Virus record (IMG/VR): IMGVR_UViG_3300048030_000132
Coordinates: 1-25,542 of that record
Direction: 5' to 3' (one strand)
From: a virus
DNA length: 25,542 nucleotides
Below, one piece after another: positions 5,893-13,883 of the stretch. The stretch's first letter is position 1, and the number at the start of each line of letters is the position of its first letter. A model generated the notes under the pieces. The model was not told the DNA's origin and did not search any database. It was given only the letters and a program-made list of their open reading frames with translations. Made by a program: the position numbers and the translations under genes.

Positions 5893-6906
5893 ATGAACAT
5901 AAGAGAAATTTCAAAACCAGTTACAGCAAAGAGCTTGAACGAAAGCCTTGCGAAGAAGTTTGGCCAGAAGCTAAACTTAGAAGCATATACGATAGAACAA
6001 TTAGAAGACGTAAGAAATAAAATGCGTACTAAGATTTTCAATGTTGAAACAAATGAAAGTTTTGACAGTGTACGAAATGAAGCATATCAAAAGTCAAAAC
6101 TCTTCCTAGACGTATTGAATGCAGAAATAGCAGAGCGTGAGGAGCGCAACGTAAACGAAGCCAAAGCGGGATATTGTTCCGATGATTGCTGTGGTGCAGA
6201 CGTAAAAGCAGAAGATTGCACATGTAAACCAACATGTGAAAGTTGCGATTGCAATTCAGTAAAAGAATCAGCTAAGCCTGATTACATCGATATTGACAAA
6301 GATGGCGACAAGAAAGAGCCTATGAAGAAAGCAGTAAAAGACGCCAAAAAAGATAAGAAAACAGACGAAGGCGCATACGGCAAGAAAAAGAAAAAAGTAA
6401 AAGAAGGCAAAGAAGACGAAGCAGAACTAGTAATGGCAGCCAAAGACATGGTAGACCGTGTTACAGGTTGGATGGAAGACACAGCAGAAATGCAAACTGA
6501 ATCCATGCTAGAACTAGCAGACGCTATTCGTGACGAACATGGTCAAGAAAAAGCAGATCAGTTTTCGCAATCAGTTAAACCGTCGCTAGAAGGCATGTAT
6601 GAAGCAATGGAAGCATGTCGTGGCACATTAACTGCTGGCGTACAAATACTAACTGGTGAAGGCGCAGGCGATATGATGATGGGCGATGAACCAGCAATGG
6701 ACATGGAGCCAACTACTGATGATGACACAGTCGGCGGCGACTTAGACTTAGCTCTAGATAACGATGACGAGTTTGCGGCAGCGGCACCAGCCGCAGGTGG
6801 CGAAGATGAAGCAGGTCGTGCTAAGAGAGAATCAAAACTACATAAGAAAAAATCCATTGTAGAGAGAAGTCGCAAATTAGGTACCATTCTTTCAAAAAAA
6901 AAATAA
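5893..6906 (+). CDS. Acidic Cys-cluster protein, probable virion or scaffold component, 337 aa
   Basis: ATG 5893 follows AGGAAG at 5881-5886. Segments in order: an N-terminal leader MNIREISKPVTAKSLNES (LNE resembles a prohead protease site); a helical region to residue 90; a cluster of eight Cys at residues 95-120 in C-x3-CC and C-x-C patterns, suited to metal binding; an acidic loop DIDKDGDKKE at 133-142 that resembles a calcium loop; a Lys-rich linker; a helical domain (AAKDMVDRVTGWMEDTAEMQ); a Met/Asp-rich stretch; and a basic C terminus KKK ending at an A10 run. Similar charged, repetitive proteins are reported as structural proteins in marine T4-like phages; that link is from memory. The downstream -1 frame stays open (see 6930-7277). 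Confidence 0.7.
   Translation: MNIREISKPVTAKSLNESLAKKFGQKLNLEAYTIEQLEDVRNKMRTKIFNVETNESFDSVRNEAYQKSKLFLDVLNAEIAEREERNVNEAKAGYCSDDCCGADVKAEDCTCKPTCESCDCNSVKESAKPDYIDIDKDGDKKEPMKKAVKDAKKDKKTDEGAYGKKKKKVKEGKEDEAELVMAAKDMVDRVTGWMEDTAEMQTESMLELADAIRDEHGQEKADQFSQSVKPSLEGMYEAMEACRGTLTAGVQILTGEGAGDMMMGDEPAMDMEPTTDDDTVGGDLDLALDNDDEFAAAAPAAGGEDEAGRAKRESKLHKKKSIVERSRKLGTILSKKK
6894..6903 (+). repeat. A10 homopolymer, candidate slippage or frameshift site
   Basis: Ten consecutive A residues immediately before the stop codon TAA (6904-6906). Reading tca-aaa-aaa-aaa-taa, a -1 slip yields aaa-ata-agt-gag and joins the next open frame without a stop. Poly-A runs of this length support polymerase slippage or ribosomal frameshifting, and are also a common sequencing-error site. 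Confidence 0.5.
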
Positions 6907-6929
6907 GTGAGAATATTGACTCGCAGAAG

Positions 6930-7277
6930 TTGATACAAGTCTTGCGAACAGTAATAGGCAGTGCGGATACTACTAAACAATCTGTCTTTTTACACTTCAA
7001 TACTCCAACTACAAATACCAAATCTGGTATGAAGAACTTAGATCTAAACAAACTAATGCAAAATGTAGGCGCAGAGCAATTTGACTACGAAACATTTAAG
7101 TCAGCATACGACAGCGATCCAAGAATTAAAACAATGGTCAAAGACTTTAATCAAGATGGCATTGAACCAATGACTGCTATGAATAAAAGTCACCGCGATC
7201 CAAGTAAGCCAGATACAGGTGCTGACCCAGTTAGTACAATGGCTAAACGTGCTACAGACGTAGGCGCCAAACTTTAA
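6930..7277 (+). CDS. Phage hypothetical with uncertain start, possible frameshift partner of the 337-aa protein
   Basis: The safest part is from ATG 7029 (MKNLDLNKLMQNVGAEQFDY) to 7277, a helical, charged segment followed by a polar tail (HRDPSKPDTGADPVSTMAKR). However, that ATG has no visible ribosome binding site, and the same frame is open back to 6846 without any ATG. The nearest upstream start codon is TTG 6930, also without a good site. The amino acids before 7029 (SQKLIQVLRTVIGS, VFLHFNTPTTNTKSG) look like real coding sequence. So the product is either started at a weak codon or made as a -1 extension of the upstream gene at the A10 run. No function known. Confidence 0.6.
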   Translation: MIQVLRTVIGSADTTKQSVFLHFNTPTTNTKSGMKNLDLNKLMQNVGAEQFDYETFKSAYDSDPRIKTMVKDFNQDGIEPMTAMNKSHRDPSKPDTGADPVSTMAKRATDVGAKL

Positions 7278-7288
7278 TCAATAACTAC

Positions 7289-7317
7289 TTGACAAAATTA
7301 CAACTTTAGTATATACT
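7289..7317 (+). promoter_or_regulatory. Sigma70-type promoter for the exonuclease gene
   Basis: TTGACA (7289-7294), 17-base spacer, TATACT (7312-7317). Transcription should begin near 7324, just ahead of the GAGGAA site at 7329-7334. An inverted repeat at 7301-7325 covers the -10 box. Confidence 0.8.
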
Positions 7318-7325
7318 ATAAGTTG
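7301..7325 (+). repeat. Near-perfect palindrome across the exonuclease -10 box
   Basis: CAACTT, then the 12-base palindrome TAGTATATACTA (7307-7318), one T, then AAGTTG. The two flanks are inverted copies separated by a single-base bulge. It could be an operator or a cruciform; no regulator is identified. Confidence 0.5.
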
Positions 7326-7340
7326 AATGAGGAATTTATA

Positions 7341-8021
7341 TTGACTTTAATTATTGACAAGTACGACTACAAACCAATTAATCGAAAACAAGTAAACGGA
7401 AAACGATTATATCAAACTCCGGACGGCAATGCTGTTGCGAGTGTTACAACTATTTTAGATGCTACTAAAGATAAAACGCATCTTATTGCTTGGAGAAAGC
7501 GTGTTGGAGAACAAAAGGCACAAGAGATTGTAACAGAAGCCGCAAGTGTAGGCACAAGGATGCACAAGTATCTTGAAGACTATGTTGAGTTTGGTGAATG
7601 GCCACAGCCAGGGTCCAACCCATATGCACAGCAAGCTCATATGATGGCAACTCAAATTAAAGAGAAAGCCATGAATGATGTTGATGAGATATGGGGTAGT
7701 GAAGTTAACTTGTATATGCCCAATATGTATGCAGGAACTACTGACCTTGTAGGTACTTATAAAGGTCAGCCTGCAATTATGGACTTCAAGCAAACAAACA
7801 AGCCCAAAAAACTAGAATGGGTAGTAGATTACTTCCTACAGTTAACAGCATATGCTGAAGCACACAACGAAATCTATGGTACTAACATCCGTGAAGGACA
7901 CATCTTTATGTGTAGCCGTGCAGGCGAGTATCAACAGTTTGATATTTGGCCAGATGAATATGACGAATGGCGCAATGAATGGTACGATAGAGTCTACACA
8001 TATTACGAGAAGTTCGCATAA
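7341..8021 (+). CDS. PD-(D/E)XK exonuclease
   Basis: I start at TTG 7341 because GAGGAA (7329-7334) sits 6 bases upstream; an earlier in-frame TTG at 7323 has no such site. The product is 226 aa. Visible nuclease residues: H75 in GTRMHKYLE, E121 in GSEVNLY, D135 in AGTTDLVG, D148-x-K150 in IMDFKQ, and Q167-x3-Y171 in QLTAYA. Together these are the RecB-like/lambda-exonuclease-like PD-(D/E)XK core with its Q-x3-Y motif. The family degrades DNA ends with Mg2+. In marine T4-like phages such genes are annotated as exonuclease. It has its own sigma70-type promoter, which suggests early or middle expression, for example in host DNA breakdown or recombination. Confidence 0.85.
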   Translation: MTLIIDKYDYKPINRKQVNGKRLYQTPDGNAVASVTTILDATKDKTHLIAWRKRVGEQKAQEIVTEAASVGTRMHKYLEDYVEFGEWPQPGSNPYAQQAHMMATQIKEKAMNDVDEIWGSEVNLYMPNMYAGTTDLVGTYKGQPAIMDFKQTNKPKKLEWVVDYFLQLTAYAEAHNEIYGTNIREGHIFMCSRAGEYQQFDIWPDEYDEWRNEWYDRVYTYYEKFA

Positions 8022-8024
8022 ATA
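8017..8024 (+). promoter_or_regulatory. Candidate late-type promoter for the tail fibre
   Basis: CATAAATA overlaps the stop codon of the exonuclease and lies 27 bases before the GTG start at 8052. A late promoter is expected for a virion gene. Confidence 0.5.
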
Positions 8025-8051
8025 CAATAATAATGCGTATAGGAGACACTC

Positions 8052-9935
8052 GTGGCAGTAGTACAAATATCGAAAATACAAATAAGACGAGGTAGGAAAA
8101 ATACCGGTAGTGGACTACCGCAACTATCCTCAGGTGAACTTGGGTGGGCAATTGACTCACAGGAACTTTATATAGGTAATGGTGCAGTAGCAGAAGGCGC
8201 ACCTACAGTAGGTAATACAAAGATTCTAACTGAAGAAGATGACTTATTTGAGATTGCAAAAAACTACACATACAGAGAAGGCGACGGATCTATTGTTACA
8301 GGTCCAGACGCAACTAATCCTATTGTTAGAACTTTACAAGAAAGATTAGATGACAATGTTAATATTAGGTCTTTTGGTACTACAGGACAAATTACTCAAG
8401 ACGCAACTGTACTTTTACAAAGAGCTATAGATCAATTATATCTAAACAATGGTGTAGAAGCGTCTGTAAACAATAGAGTTAAATTAGAACTTGCCGCTGG
8501 TATATATAAAATTACAGACACTATCTATGTTCCGCCACACGCTACAATTATTGGTGCAGGATCTGGCAAAACTGTTATTCAACAAGAAACAGCTGGCAAA
8601 AGTGTTTTCACTACAGTAAGCGACTCAAGTACTCCTGGTAACTATGTACTAGACGGAGAGTACAACACACAAGCAAGAAACATTCGTTTGCAAGGATTGA
8701 CACTAAAATGTACGGTAAAAGCAAACGGACTTGTACTACAAAGTTGTAGAGATAGTTACTTCCAAGATGTGCAGATTGCAGGCAGTTGGACAAGTACAGA
8801 CGGAATCGACCTTGATAGTTCTACATCAACTAGTATTGGACTAGGAATAAACAGCAAGAACGGTGGAGTTGAAACTGTTCGAAACGAATTCACTAACTGT
8901 CACATTGACGGCTTTATGTACGGCATTGTATCTAATTGGGATACAAACGATAACGTATGGACAACATCAAACTTTACTAATTTAGGTTATGGATTTACAT
9001 TTGGTAAAGATATGCTAATTGACGGTAATAATGCAAATGGCACTTCAGTAGGTCCAACTAACAATATTATTTCAGACTGTGTATTCACAAACGTATATAG
9101 AGAAGCTATACTTGTTGACGAAGGAACTTATAACGTAAGTCGTAACAATAAATTTAATACTTGTGGTAACGACGGTGCATCAGATGCGTCACCTCTTTAT
9201 CCTATTATTAGATATACAAGACTAGGTAATACTAGTGATGGAGACTTCTTTAGTAGAACAAAAGTGTTATCATATACACAAGGTACTATTATTACAGCAA
9301 GTTCTACAATTACAGCAGGACAATCAACTATTACAGTTACAGATGCTTCAAACTTAGTAGCAGGACAAATTGTTACTGTTGATAGCGGTATTGGAGAACT
9401 AGGTGCGGCAACTGTAGTCATTACTGATGTTGATCAACCAACTAACACAGTTACAGTTAACTTGCCACATTTGACAAGCGGCTTAATTAATTTTAGTGTA
9501 CTATCACCAATTATTACAAGTATTTCTTATATTCCTGAAGTAGACGGACCATGTCACTTTGTTTGGGGTTTTGAACACGAAATAACAATTAGAGACGGTC
9601 TAAACCAAACACTATTTAGACTTCCAAAACTTGCTAATCAAAGTTTTGATATTGACTATGTTGCAAAAGGAGCAACAGGTTACACAGGTATGCGATCAGG
9701 AAATATGCGAATAACGATGGATAACCAAGCCAACGTTACTGTTTCAGATGAATTTGATTTTGTTGGAGACGAAATATATGTTGACAACATTGCATTTGAT
9801 GCTATAATAAGTGATATAGACGGAGACAGTACTGTTGACACAATCCTTGTAAAAGGTAATGTTAGTGGTTCACTTCCGGCAAATGCAACAACGAAGTTAA
9901 AGTTCAAAGTGAAAACAAAACAGATAAGCATATAA
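8052..9935 (+). CDS. Tail fibre/spike-like structural protein with beta-helix domain, 627 aa
   Basis: GTG start with AGGAG (8041-8045) 6 bases upstream. Residues 5-40 (ISKIQIRRGRKNTGSGLPQL, SSGELGWAIDSQELYIGNG) match the N-terminal fold of phage fibre and receptor-binding proteins of the Mtd type (I-x-x-RRG ... L-x-x-GELG-x-x-x-D ... L-x-x-GNG). From about residue 100, NIRSFGTTGQITQDATVLLQ begins a pectate-lyase-type right-handed beta-helix, with repeated short strands and many Asn, Asp and Gly turns (NIRLQGLTLKC, NNIISDCVFTNVYREAILVD). A beta-sandwich-like C-terminal part follows, with T/V-rich strands from residue 410. Such proteins bind or cleave cell-surface glycans. Specific substrate and catalytic residues cannot be read. 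Confidence 0.82.
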   Translation: MAVVQISKIQIRRGRKNTGSGLPQLSSGELGWAIDSQELYIGNGAVAEGAPTVGNTKILTEEDDLFEIAKNYTYREGDGSIVTGPDATNPIVRTLQERLDDNVNIRSFGTTGQITQDATVLLQRAIDQLYLNNGVEASVNNRVKLELAAGIYKITDTIYVPPHATIIGAGSGKTVIQQETAGKSVFTTVSDSSTPGNYVLDGEYNTQARNIRLQGLTLKCTVKANGLVLQSCRDSYFQDVQIAGSWTSTDGIDLDSSTSTSIGLGINSKNGGVETVRNEFTNCHIDGFMYGIVSNWDTNDNVWTTSNFTNLGYGFTFGKDMLIDGNNANGTSVGPTNNIISDCVFTNVYREAILVDEGTYNVSRNNKFNTCGNDGASDASPLYPIIRYTRLGNTSDGDFFSRTKVLSYTQGTIITASSTITAGQSTITVTDASNLVAGQIVTVDSGIGELGAATVVITDVDQPTNTVTVNLPHLTSGLINFSVLSPIITSISYIPEVDGPCHFVWGFEHEITIRDGLNQTLFRLPKLANQSFDIDYVAKGATGYTGMRSGNMRITMDNQANVTVSDEFDFVGDEIYVDNIAFDAIISDIDGDSTVDTILVKGNVSGSLPANATTKLKFKVKTKQISI

Positions 9936-10355
9936 ATGTTCAATAAAAAATATGAAGATCGGCTGGCCGCCTGGAGTGATTTTAGAAACACACTTGAAAC
10001 AACAGACAACCCTTATCAAGATGTAATTGACTTTTATCAACAAGCACCTCTAGTTTCAATTCACACTGACCCATTTGATCAAGCACAATGGCCTACGCCT
10101 TGGGAGTTAATTCAAGAGAACCAGTATTGTGAGTTCGCTCGTGTACTAGGATACTGCTTTTCTTTACAGTTAACCGAACGCTTTTCAGGGGCCAATTTTG
10201 AGATACATATCGTTACAAGCAGAGAGAAATCGTACTTATATCTCTTAATAATCGACAGTAAAATTGTGCTAGGATATGATGAAACTTCACCAGTGTCATA
10301 TCTTGATATCCAGTCAGATTTACAATCGCAAGTTATATACAGTATGGAAAATTAA
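9936..10355 (+). CDS. Conserved marine T4-like phage hypothetical, 139 aa
   Basis: ATG directly follows the fibre stop codon, so the two genes are probably co-transcribed. The sequence has a charged N terminus (MFNKKYEDRLAAWSDFRNTL), a conserved-looking PLVSIHTDPFDQAQWPTPWE block at residues 38-57 and a hydrophobic core (SYLYLLIIDSKIVLGYDE). From memory the same block occurs in many marine myoviruses next to structural genes, without a known role. There is no membrane segment or signal peptide. Confidence 0.78.
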   Translation: MFNKKYEDRLAAWSDFRNTLETTDNPYQDVIDFYQQAPLVSIHTDPFDQAQWPTPWELIQENQYCEFARVLGYCFSLQLTERFSGANFEIHIVTSREKSYLYLLIIDSKIVLGYDETSPVSYLDIQSDLQSQVIYSMEN

Positions 10356-10363
10356 AATAAATA
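10356..10363 (+). promoter_or_regulatory. Candidate late-type promoter before nrdA
   Basis: AATAAATA, 25 bases before ATG 10389, immediately followed by the palindrome at 10364-10377. It is unusual for a nucleotide-metabolism gene to have only a late-type box; read-through from upstream, or the sigma70-like match at 9781, are alternatives. Confidence 0.35.
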
Positions 10364-10377
10364 TTTCATTAATGAAA
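10364..10377 (+). repeat. Perfect 14-bp palindrome in the nrdA leader
   Basis: TTTCATTAATGAAA, with arms TTTCATT and AATGAAA and no loop. It lies between a TAAATA box and the nrdA ribosome binding site (AGAGGA), where a protein-binding site could control transcription or translation. No NrdR-type site sequence is recognised. Confidence 0.55.
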
Positions 10378-10388
10378 GAGGAAAAAAG

Positions 10389-12689
10389 ATGATTCAAGTT
10401 ACCAAGCGAGACGGGCGTAAAGAGCCACTAGATATAGAAAAATTACACAAAGTAGTTTTTCATGCATGTGAAAATATAACAGGAGTTAGCCCAAGCGAGG
10501 TAGAGATAAAAAGTCAAATTAGTTTTGCAAACGGTATGACTACTAAAGAAATTCAAGAAACTTTAATTAAGGCTGCCGCTGATCTTATCAGTGAAGAAAC
10601 ACCAAACTATCAGTTCGTTGGTGGTAGGCTAATTAATTATGCATTACGCAAAGAAGTATACGGTAACTATACACCTTGCACAGTGAAAGAACTTGTTGAA
10701 AGGAATATAGATTTAGGCTTTTATGATCCTGACCTCATTTCATATTATAACGACGAAGAGTGGCAACGAATCAATAGTTTTGTTAAACACGAACGCGACG
10801 AAAACTTAACCTATGTAGCAATGGAACAGCTACGTGGCAAGTACCTATGTCAAAACAGAGTAAACGGAGAGATCTTTGAAACACCTCAAATGTGCTATGT
10901 ACTAATTGCGGCAACATTATTCCAAAGTTATCCAACAGAAACTCGACTACACTGGATTAAAGAATATTATGATGCTATTAGTTTACACGATATTAGTTTG
11001 CCTACTCCTGTTATGGCTGGTGTTAGAACTCCACAGCGACAATTCAGTAGTTGCGTCCTTATTGAAAGTGACGACAGTCTTGATAGTATTAATGCTACTG
11101 CATCAAGTATTGTTAAGTACGTAAGTCAAAAAGCAGGCATTGGAATTGGCGGCGGCAAGATTCGTGCTATTGGTTCGCCAGTACGTAAAGGTGATGCTTA
11201 TCACACAGGTATTATCCCGTTTTATAAACTATTTCAAAGTGCAGTAAAATCGTGCTCGCAGGGCGGAGTTAGAGGCGGAGCCGCTACAGTATATTACCCA
11301 GCCTGGCATTTAGAAGTTGAAGAAATGTTAGTGCTAAAGAACAACAAAGGTACAGAAGATAATCGTGTACGCCATATGGACTACGGTGTGCAGTTTAATA
11401 AACTAATGTATGAAAGACTTATTGCGGGCGCCGATATAACTCTTTTCTCGCCTAGTGATGTACCAGGACTGTATGAAGCATTTTATGCAGACCAAGACAA
11501 GTTTAAAGAATTATATGAAACAGCAGAACGCAATACAAAGTTGCGTAAGAAAACTATTCCAGCTATTCAATTGTTTAGTACATTTATGGAAGAGCGTAAG
11601 AATACAGGACGCATTTATCTACAGAACGTAGACAATGCTAATGAGCATGGGTCATTCCTTCCTGAGGTTGCACCTATTCGTCAATCAAACCTATGTGCAG
11701 AGATTGACTTACCAACAAAGCCACTAAAAGATCTTAATGACCCTGAAGGTGAGATTTCCCTATGTACACTTAGCGCAATCAATTGGGGCAACATTAAATC
11801 AGTTAGTGATTTTGAAAGAGTATGTCGACTTGCAGTTCGTGGACTTGATGCACTATTAAGTTATCAAGACTATCCAATACTAGCCGCACAGTTATCTACA
11901 GAAAAGCGTAGACCTTTAGGCGTTGGCATTATTAATTTTGCATATTGGATGGCAAAGAACGGACTCGACTATCAGAATATTGATGCAGAAGGACTAGAAC
12001 TAATTGACGAATGGGCCGAAGCATGGAGTTACTATCTAATTAAAGCGAGTGCTGACCTAGCCGCAGAGCAAGGAGCACCAAGTGGCAACATGGAAACAAA
12101 ATACGGACATGGTATTACACCTAATCAAACATATTCAAAAGCCCTTGACGAGATTGTTCCTCACAAAGAACGTATGCCTTGGGATAAATTACGTGAACAA
12201 CTTAAAGAAACAGGCATTCGTAATTCAACACTAATGGCACTTATGCCAAGTGAAACAAGTGCGCAAATTGCAAATGCAACTAACGGAATTGAGCCGCCAC
12301 GTTCGCTTATATCTATTAAACAAAGCAAGCACGGTGTACTTAAACAAGTTGTGCCTGAATATAAAAGGCTTAAAAACAAATATGATTTACTATGGGAGCA
12401 CCGCTCACCTGAAGGGTATATTAAAATTGTGTCTGTACTACAGAAATACATTGATCAAGGTGTAAGCGTAAACACAAGCTACAACCCAACATATTTTGAC
12501 GATGAAAAAATTCCGCTAAGTACAATGCTACAACATTTATTGTTGTTTTATAAACTAGGCGGCAAACAATTATACTATTTCAATACATATGATGGCCAGG
12601 GCGAATTAGATGTCAACAAAATGTTTGAAACAGAACTAGCACCAACTGAAATTGAAGACGACGAATATTGTGAATCATGCACAATATAG
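10389..12689 (+). CDS. nrdA: Class Ia ribonucleotide reductase, large (alpha) subunit
   Basis: Reduces ribonucleoside diphosphates to deoxy forms for phage DNA synthesis. The product is 766 aa, near the 761 of E. coli NrdA. The N-terminal ATP-cone is visible (MIQVTKRDGRKEPLDIEKLH), though its regulatory function cannot be judged. Active-site residues match the family: C222 in SSCVLIE, N434-x-C436-x-E438 in SNLCAEI (thiyl-radical site), and C459 in SLCTLSA. The radical-transfer Tyr pair is in LYYFNTYDG, and the C-terminal redox pair in CESCTI is reduced by glutaredoxin. It is followed by nrdB, 66 bases downstream with its own promoter, and then by glutaredoxin, giving a complete reductase set. 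ATG 10389 has AGAGGA upstream. Confidence 0.97.
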   Translation: MIQVTKRDGRKEPLDIEKLHKVVFHACENITGVSPSEVEIKSQISFANGMTTKEIQETLIKAAADLISEETPNYQFVGGRLINYALRKEVYGNYTPCTVKELVERNIDLGFYDPDLISYYNDEEWQRINSFVKHERDENLTYVAMEQLRGKYLCQNRVNGEIFETPQMCYVLIAATLFQSYPTETRLHWIKEYYDAISLHDISLPTPVMAGVRTPQRQFSSCVLIESDDSLDSINATASSIVKYVSQKAGIGIGGGKIRAIGSPVRKGDAYHTGIIPFYKLFQSAVKSCSQGGVRGGAATVYYPAWHLEVEEMLVLKNNKGTEDNRVRHMDYGVQFNKLMYERLIAGADITLFSPSDVPGLYEAFYADQDKFKELYETAERNTKLRKKTIPAIQLFSTFMEERKNTGRIYLQNVDNANEHGSFLPEVAPIRQSNLCAEIDLPTKPLKDLNDPEGEISLCTLSAINWGNIKSVSDFERVCRLAVRGLDALLSYQDYPILAAQLSTEKRRPLGVGIINFAYWMAKNGLDYQNIDAEGLELIDEWAEAWSYYLIKASADLAAEQGAPSGNMETKYGHGITPNQTYSKALDEIVPHKERMPWDKLREQLKETGIRNSTLMALMPSETSAQIANATNGIEPPRSLISIKQSKHGVLKQVVPEYKRLKNKYDLLWEHRSPEGYIKIVSVLQKYIDQGVSVNTSYNPTYFDDEKIPLSTMLQHLLLFYKLGGKQLYYFNTYDGQGELDVNKMFETELAPTEIEDDEYCESCTI

Positions 12690-12718
12690 TTGACAACAGA
12701 GCAATAACGTGTTAATAT
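12690..12718 (+). promoter_or_regulatory. Sigma70-type promoter for nrdB-grx
   Basis: TTGACA (12690-12695), 17-base spacer, TAATAT (12713-12718), directly after the nrdA stop codon. A short repeat CGTGT / ACACG (12708-12712 and 12725-12729) flanks the -10 box. Expected start near 12725, with AGGAAG (12741-12746) for nrdB. Confidence 0.7.
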
Positions 12719-12755
12719 ACATAGACACGCAGAGACATAAAGGAAGTAAAATATA

Positions 12756-13883
12756 ATGGGCGTATTTGACGTAGATAACAGAGTCGATCATACTAAAGTA
12801 AAAGCATTTTTAGATCCATCAGGCGGTCCTACTATACAACGATATGATAATCTAAAGTATAAACAGTTTGACGGGTTAACTGACAAACAGTTAGGATTCT
12901 TTTGGAGACCTGAAGAAGTTGATATCTATAAGGATTCGGCTGACTTCAAGTCACTTACTGAACACGAACAGCATATCTTTACTTCTAATTTGAAGAGACA
13001 AATTCTATTAGATAGTGTTCAAGGTCGTGCACCTGCAGAAAGTTTTGGTTCTATTGTTTCTTTACCAGAACTTGAAAATTGGATCATTACTTGGACCTTT
13101 AGTGAAACTATCCATTCACGTAGTTACACACATATTATTCGTAATGTATATTCAAATCCAAGTAAAGTATTTGATGAACTTATGGATGTAGGTGAAATTG
13201 TTGATTGTGCAGATAGTATATCTAAACACTATGACGATCTTATTGAAACTAGTATGTATTACAACCTGTTAGGTGCAGGAACACACACAGTTAATGGCAA
13301 TAAAGTAGAAGTAGATATGTACGAGCTAAAGAAAAAACTTTGGCTTGCGTTAATGAGTGTAAACATTCTTGAAGGTGTTCGCTTCTATGTGTCTTTTGCA
13401 TGTAGTTGGGCATTTGCAGAACTTAAAAAGATGGAAGGCAATGCTAAGATTATTAAACTTATTGCTAGAGATGAAAACTTGCATCTTGCATCAACACAAG
13501 CACTATTGAAAGTGTTAAAAACTGACGACAAAGACTTTGCAAAAATTGCAAAAGAAACAGAAGCTGAATGTATTCAGATGTTTGTAGAAGCAGTTGATCA
13601 AGAAAAAGAATGGGCTAACTATTTGTTCAAAGACGGATCAATGATTGGACTAAACACAGAATTGTTAAGCCAGTACATTGAATTTATTTGTACACGTAGA
13701 ATGACAAACGTAGGTCTTAAAAGTCCATACAACCAAAAACAAAACCCATTGCCGTGGACACAGAAATGGATCTCAGGAGCCGAAGTTCAGGTGGCACCAC
13801 AAGAGACTGAGATAACTAGTTATGTTCAAGGCGGCACTAAACAAGATGTGTCAGCTGACACATTTAAAGGATTTAGTTTATGA
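12756..13883 (+). CDS. nrdB: Class Ia ribonucleotide reductase, small (beta) subunit
   Basis: Carries the diiron-tyrosyl radical used by NrdA. All six metal ligands expected from E. coli NrdB are seen, shifted by two residues: D86 (LLDSVQG), E117 and H120 (SETIHSRSY), E206 (ILEGVRF), E240 and H243 (DENLHLA). The radical tyrosine is Y124, in the same ETIHSRSY block. Length 375 aa, equal to the family norm. The C-terminal tail, which docks to the large subunit, is present (TSYVQGGTKQDVSADTF). The gene overlaps glutaredoxin by four bases (ATGA). Confidence 0.97.
   Translation: MGVFDVDNRVDHTKVKAFLDPSGGPTIQRYDNLKYKQFDGLTDKQLGFFWRPEEVDIYKDSADFKSLTEHEQHIFTSNLKRQILLDSVQGRAPAESFGSIVSLPELENWIITWTFSETIHSRSYTHIIRNVYSNPSKVFDELMDVGEIVDCADSISKHYDDLIETSMYYNLLGAGTHTVNGNKVEVDMYELKKKLWLALMSVNILEGVRFYVSFACSWAFAELKKMEGNAKIIKLIARDENLHLASTQALLKVLKTDDKDFAKIAKETEAECIQMFVEAVDQEKEWANYLFKDGSMIGLNTELLSQYIEFICTRRMTNVGLKSPYNQKQNPLPWTQKWISGAEVQVAPQETEITSYVQGGTKQDVSADTFKGFSL

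Noticed and set aside
6558-6980. Antisense open frame of 140 codons opposite the 337-aa protein
   Set aside because: Mirror of low-complexity, Ala/Asp-rich coding; rich in Ser and Pro with no ribosome site.
9781-9808. TTGACA-16-TATAAT inside the fibre gene
   Set aside because: A good match to a sigma70 promoter, but it lies in a conserved coding region and no leader or start follows closely; kept only as a possible extra promoter for 9936 or nrdA.
10906-11124. Second open frame inside nrdA
   Set aside because: Out-of-frame reading of conserved nrdA sequence with no start signals.
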